Shown: piece after piece, positions 24,312 through 26,877 of the stretch | Position numbering within the stretch: the first letter of the stretch is position 1 | How the letters are laid out: every line of letters begins with the position of its first letter | Assembly: GCA_003511885.1 (NCBI GenBank) | Contig: DOIX01000434.1 | Span: 1 to 26,877 of the forward strand | Source: Cyanobacteria bacterium UBA11153 | GTDB taxonomy: Bacteria; Cyanobacteriota; Cyanobacteriia; Cyanobacteriales; Coleofasciculaceae | DNA length: 26,877 bases | Direction: 5' to 3' | Position numbers and translations under genes: made by a program | Notes under the pieces: generated by a model | Databases searched by the model: none | What the model was told of the DNA's origin: nothing | Seen by the model: only the letters and a program-made list of their open reading frames with translations

Positions 24312-24434
24312 TATACCCCTTGCTAAAGTAGATTTTTGCCCCCCTAACCCCCCAATTCTGGGGGGAAATTGAATTGAAAGTCCCCCAGAATTGGGGGATT
24401 TAGGGGGCATTCTCTGATTTAGGCAAAAGGTATA
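24312..24434. mobile_element. MITE-like element of about 123 bp with nested inverted repeats
   Basis: The ends are inverted relatives: TATACCCCTTGCTAAA on the left and, as reverse complement of the right end, TATACCTTTTGCCTAAA. Inside, 29-base arms at 24337-24365 and 24381-24409 are near-perfect reverse complements (differences confined to a few positions) around a 15-base loop. Each arm contains its own CCCCCAATTCTGGGGG palindrome. TTTATTA occurs at 24304-24310 and 24435-24441, a possible target duplication in AT-rich DNA. No coding capacity. It lies between dnaG and the LRR gene, in the 5' flank of dnaG. Confidence 0.65.
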
Positions 24435-24495
24435 TTTATTAACCCAAAGACACGCAACAGCTAAGATATCTGTATGATGACACTTTTATAAGCTA

Positions 24496-25995
24496 TTACC
24501 AATCAAAATAAATGATACCCATCTTAGAGAGAAGTGTAATATCGCTGATTTGATTATTACCTAGCCAAAGCCCAGTAAGATTAGTCAACTTGGCGAGAGG
24601 AGTAATATCGCTGATTTGATTGTTACTTAGCCAAAGCACAGCAAGATTAGTCAGGTTGGAGATGGGTGTAATATCGCTGATTTGATTGTTATCTAGACTA
24701 AGATAAGTAAGATTAGTCAGGTTAGAGAGAGGTTTAATATCCCTGATTTGATTATTACTTAGCTCCAGCCAAATAAGATCAGTAAAATTGGAGATATCTG
24801 TAATATTGCTGATTTGATTATTATTTAGCATCAGCTTAGTAAGATTAGTCAGCTTAGAGAGAGAAGTAATATCGCTAATTGGATTATTATCTAGCCACAG
24901 CTCAGTAAGATTAGTCAATTTAGAGAGAGGAGTAATATCACTGATTTGATTATTCTCTAGCCTCAGTCTAGTAAGATTAGTCAGGTTGGAGAGAGGTGTA
25001 ATATCACTGATTTGATTGTTATCTATCCCCAGCAAACTAAGATTAGTCAGGTTGGAGAGAGCGGTAATATCGCTGATTTGAGTGTTATATACCAACAGCC
25101 AAGTAAGATTAGTCAGGTTGGAGAGAGGTGTAATATCACTGATTTGATTGTTATATAGCCCCAGGGAACCAAGATTAGTTAGCTTGGAGAGAGGTGTAAT
25201 ATCGCTGATTTGATTGTTATATAGTCCCAGGGTATTAAGATTAGTTAGGTTGGAGAGAGGTTTAATATCGCTGATTTGATTATTACCCAGCCGCAGAAAA
25301 CTAAGATTAGTCAGGTTGGAGAGAGGTGTAATATCGCTGATTTGATTGTCATATAGTCCCAGGGTATTAAGATTAGTCAGGTTGGAGAGAGGTGTAATAT
25401 CGCTGATTTGATTATTCTCTAGCAACATCATATTAAGATTAGTCAGGTTGGCGAGAGGTGTAATATTGCTAATTTGATTGTTATATAGTTCCAGCAACAT
25501 AAGATTAGTCAGCTTGGCAAGAGGACTAATATCGCTGATTTGATTATTATCTAGTTTCAGCGCAATAAGATTAGTCAGCTTGGAGAGAGGAGTAATATCG
25601 CTGATTTGATTATTATCTAGTCTCAGCCCACTAAGATTAGTCAGGTTGGAGAGAGGAGTAATATCGCTAATTTGATTATTATATAGCCCCAGCTTAGTAA
25701 TATTTGAAAGTATCTCATTAGCTTGATTACAATCCGAGGTTTGAGCCTCCGTCAACAATACTTCAACCGTATGTCGTTGTTGCTGAGAAAGAGCGTCTTT
25801 ATGGGAACACCAATCAGCAAAATTGCTAAAATTATCGCTCTGATTTGGTTTTACTACGAGGTTTTCAACGGTTTGCGCTTGAACTCTAGTCGGTGAGAAA
25901 TGAAAAATCGGAGGGAACAGAGTAGATGTCACTACTAACAGGAAACTGCAAAGGAGCAGGATCGCAAATTTGAGAATTCTAGGATGTAGACGCAT
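24496..25995 (-). CDS. Secreted leucine-rich-repeat protein (SDS22/internalin-like)
   Basis: The 499-residue product starts at ATG 25995, with GAGGAAG eight bases upstream; the TTG at 26013 overlaps that site and is rejected. A signal peptide ends near VQA-Q. A short N-terminal region has two cysteines (DWCSHKD, TSDCNQA). From about residue 106 to the end are 18 LRR units of 22 residues fitting LxLxxNQIxDIxPLxNLTNL, the SDS22-like type also found in internalins. LRR solenoids bind proteins; the ligand here is unknown. The last unit breaks off after ITLLSK and ends in MGIIYFDW with no C-terminal capping domain or membrane anchor. The gene is flanked upstream by xisI (140-bp gap) and downstream by a MITE-like element. 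Confidence 0.88.
   Translation of the reverse strand: MRLHPRILKFAILLLCSFLLVVTSTLFPPIFHFSPTRVQAQTVENLVVKPNQSDNFSNFADWCSHKDALSQQQRHTVEVLLTEAQTSDCNQANEILSNITKLGLYNNQISDITPLSNLTNLSGLRLDNNQISDITPLSKLTNLIALKLDNNQISDISPLAKLTNLMLLELYNNQISNITPLANLTNLNMMLLENNQISDITPLSNLTNLNTLGLYDNQISDITPLSNLTNLSFLRLGNNQISDIKPLSNLTNLNTLGLYNNQISDITPLSKLTNLGSLGLYNNQISDITPLSNLTNLTWLLVYNTQISDITALSNLTNLSLLGIDNNQISDITPLSNLTNLTRLRLENNQISDITPLSKLTNLTELWLDNNPISDITSLSKLTNLTKLMLNNNQISNITDISNFTDLIWLELSNNQIRDIKPLSNLTNLTYLSLDNNQISDITPISNLTNLAVLWLSNNQISDITPLAKLTNLTGLWLGNNQISDITLLSKMGIIYFDW
24499..25680. repeat. 66-bp tandem repeat array coding for LRR units
   Basis: Seventeen complete units of exactly 66 bp run from 25680 down to 24559, plus a partial 18th to 24499. 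Each minus-strand unit begins near AATAATCAAATCAGCGATAT (encoding NNQISDI). Units are very similar in DNA, especially in the first 30 bases, so copy number could change by recombination without shifting frame. Confidence 0.9.
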
Positions 25996-26135
25996 AAGCA
26001 ATTTCTTCCTCAAGGGGGAGTGTGGGTTATTGGGTTAATTTTGTATCTTTAGCTATGAGACAGGGATAAAAATCCTTGGCGGTTTATTGATGCTTTTGTT
26101 TTACATATCTTTGAAAATCGCTAGTTAAGAAGACA

Positions 26136-26471
26136 TCAGCCGACAGCAAACTCAGTTAACTGCCGCATAAAGGGAGAATGAAAGGCAAGAACAATGTCTT
26201 GTTTGGGCACTCCAAGTTCCACAAGTTCGTTAGCAACTCCAATTTCGGTTCCGTCATATTGAATCCAAATTTTATCATCTTTAATATCAATATGAATCAA
26301 GCAGCCATAAATACGGCGGTGTTTTTCCCAGCCAATGTTGACAAGTTGGTAATGATTTCGTTCGCAATCGAATAGAGTTTGGCGCTCGATTTCGCCGTAG
26401 GCTGGAGTTGCTTGAGCGTGTTGCGTTAGGATGGTTTGGATAATTTTTTGATATTCGTCTAGTTGCGCCAT
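26136..26471 (-). CDS. xisI: XisI family protein
   Basis: A 111-residue protein of the XisI family, first described as a factor controlling excision of the Anabaena fdxN element during heterocyst development. Family features visible are LDEYQKIIQTIL at the N-terminus, NHYQLVNIGWEKHRRIYGCLIHIDI in the middle, and GIANELVELGVPK-like sequence (VANELVELGVPKQDIVLAFH) near the C-terminus. Length is normal. ATG 26471 lies 13 bases inside the upstream xisH gene, implying translational coupling. No XisF-type recombinase or excisable element is seen here. Many cyanobacteria carry xisHI pairs away from fdxN, so the role at this locus is unknown. Confidence 0.93.
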   Translation of the reverse strand: MAQLDEYQKIIQTILTQHAQATPAYGEIERQTLFDCERNHYQLVNIGWEKHRRIYGCLIHIDIKDDKIWIQYDGTEIGVANELVELGVPKQDIVLAFHSPFMRQLTEFAVG

Positions 26472-26877
26472 TGCACAATCTCCTCTGTTTCAGGATTGAA
26501 TACAAGTAGTTTTAATTGATATTCCTCAACGCTAAGTTTTGGGAGTTGGCGTGAGAAGAAGTCTTGATATACTGCTACAGGAATTGCCAGATAGAGAATT
26601 CTAGTGGGTTCTTTTAGTTTAAGGGCAACTCGATAGTTAAGAAACTGCCCCAAAGCAGTGTGAAATTCAGAAACGGCTGATGCTGCGACAAAGCTTTTCA
26701 CCTCTACAGCAATCAATTCATTCTGTCGTTGAGCAGCAATTAGGCGTTGTGCCCCCAAGTCAATCTGTAACTGTCCATCAGCAAGATCGATATAGAGTGG
26801 ATCGTGGGTAATTGTCCACCCGTCTTTTTGGAGTGCAGATTTTACAGAATTGTGAACTACAGCGGTTCCCGCTCTTA
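26459..26877 (-). CDS. xisH: XisH family protein (5' end beyond window)
   Basis: The frame is open to the right edge and reads VVHNSVKSALQKDGWTITHD then DPLYIDLADGQLQIDLGAQR, continuing to IAVEVKSFVAASAVSEFHTA, LGQFLNYRVAL and the terminal ETEEIVQWRN. This is the whole XisH family pattern apart from the first few residues. The TTG at 26758 is not the start: conserved sequence continues 38 codons upstream of it. XisH resembles a restriction-endonuclease-like fold (D-x(n)-EVK), an inference from the D...EVK spacing. Its stop overlaps the xisI start by 13 bases, so the two form one operon. Confidence 0.93.
   Translation of the reverse strand, partial: RAGTAVVHNSVKSALQKDGWTITHDPLYIDLADGQLQIDLGAQRLIAAQRQNELIAVEVKSFVAASAVSEFHTALGQFLNYRVALKLKEPTRILYLAIPVAVYQDFFSRQLPKLSVEEYQLKLLVFNPETEEIVQWRN

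Noticed and set aside
24499..25680. Regular 66-bp periodicity resembling a CRISPR-like array
   Set aside because: The whole unit is conserved and codes for LRRs in one open frame; there are no unique spacers and no cas genes.
26459..26758. TTG at 26758 as the start of XisH
   Set aside because: Conserved XisH sequence (ALQKDGWTITHDPLY) continues in frame upstream to the window edge, so the real start lies further right.

Overview
The window looks like chromosomal DNA of a filamentous cyanobacterium. At least a dozen copies of the HIP1 octamer GCGATCGC lie in it (for example at 66, 761, 2551, 3360, 5086, 7125, 9474, 10515, 21660). Cyanobacterial 7-bp short tandem repeats (STRR) and palindromic intergenic repeats occur throughout. 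The gene content fits: XisH/XisI, a lumenal-type pentapeptide-repeat protein and cyanobacterial-style haemagglutinin exoproteins. Species cannot be told from the sequence.

Layout. 1-82: the 3' tip of an unidentified plus-strand gene, then 174 bp of repeats. 257-2569 (-): a fused E1-like/YcaO cyclodehydratase of thiazole/oxazole-modified peptide (TOMM) type, with no precursor peptide or dehydrogenase in view. 2849-6690: four housekeeping-like or uncharacterised genes (a conserved hypothetical, a DUF2079 multi-pass membrane protein, a small hypothetical, and a two-TM coiled-coil/proline-rich protein). 6691-7403: a gene-free gap of about 0.7 kb. 7404-20615 (+): an exoprotein block with a GH5 cellulase carrying two CBM2 domains, followed by three tandem TpsA-like filamentous-haemagglutinin proteins. 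The first two are close paralogues with a PPC-type domain embedded in the beta-helix; the third is shorter and lacks it. No TpsB transporter lies in the window. 20864-24216: YraN (-), a pentapeptide-repeat protein (+) and DNA primase DnaG (-). 24496-26877 (-): a secreted SDS22/internalin-like leucine-rich-repeat protein with 18 units of 66 bp, then the overlapping xisH-xisI pair, with xisH running off the right edge.

How the genes may work together (inference): the cellulase and the three TpsA proteins all carry export signals and face one way, so they probably serve the cell surface or sheath (polysaccharide binding or remodelling, adhesion). The secreted LRR protein could act at the same surface. 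DnaG, YraN and the pentapeptide protein are core genes. The most notable structural theme is repeat DNA invading or shaping coding sequence: heptad STRRs in the linkers of all three TpsA proteins and inside YraN, a palindromic element inserted in frame in the third TpsA, and a palindromic repeat that supplies the stop codon of the DUF2079 gene. I found no CRISPR array, no tRNA or rRNA gene and no complete insertion sequence. The best candidates for something undescribed are the solitary cyclodehydratase and the embedded-PPC exoproteins.
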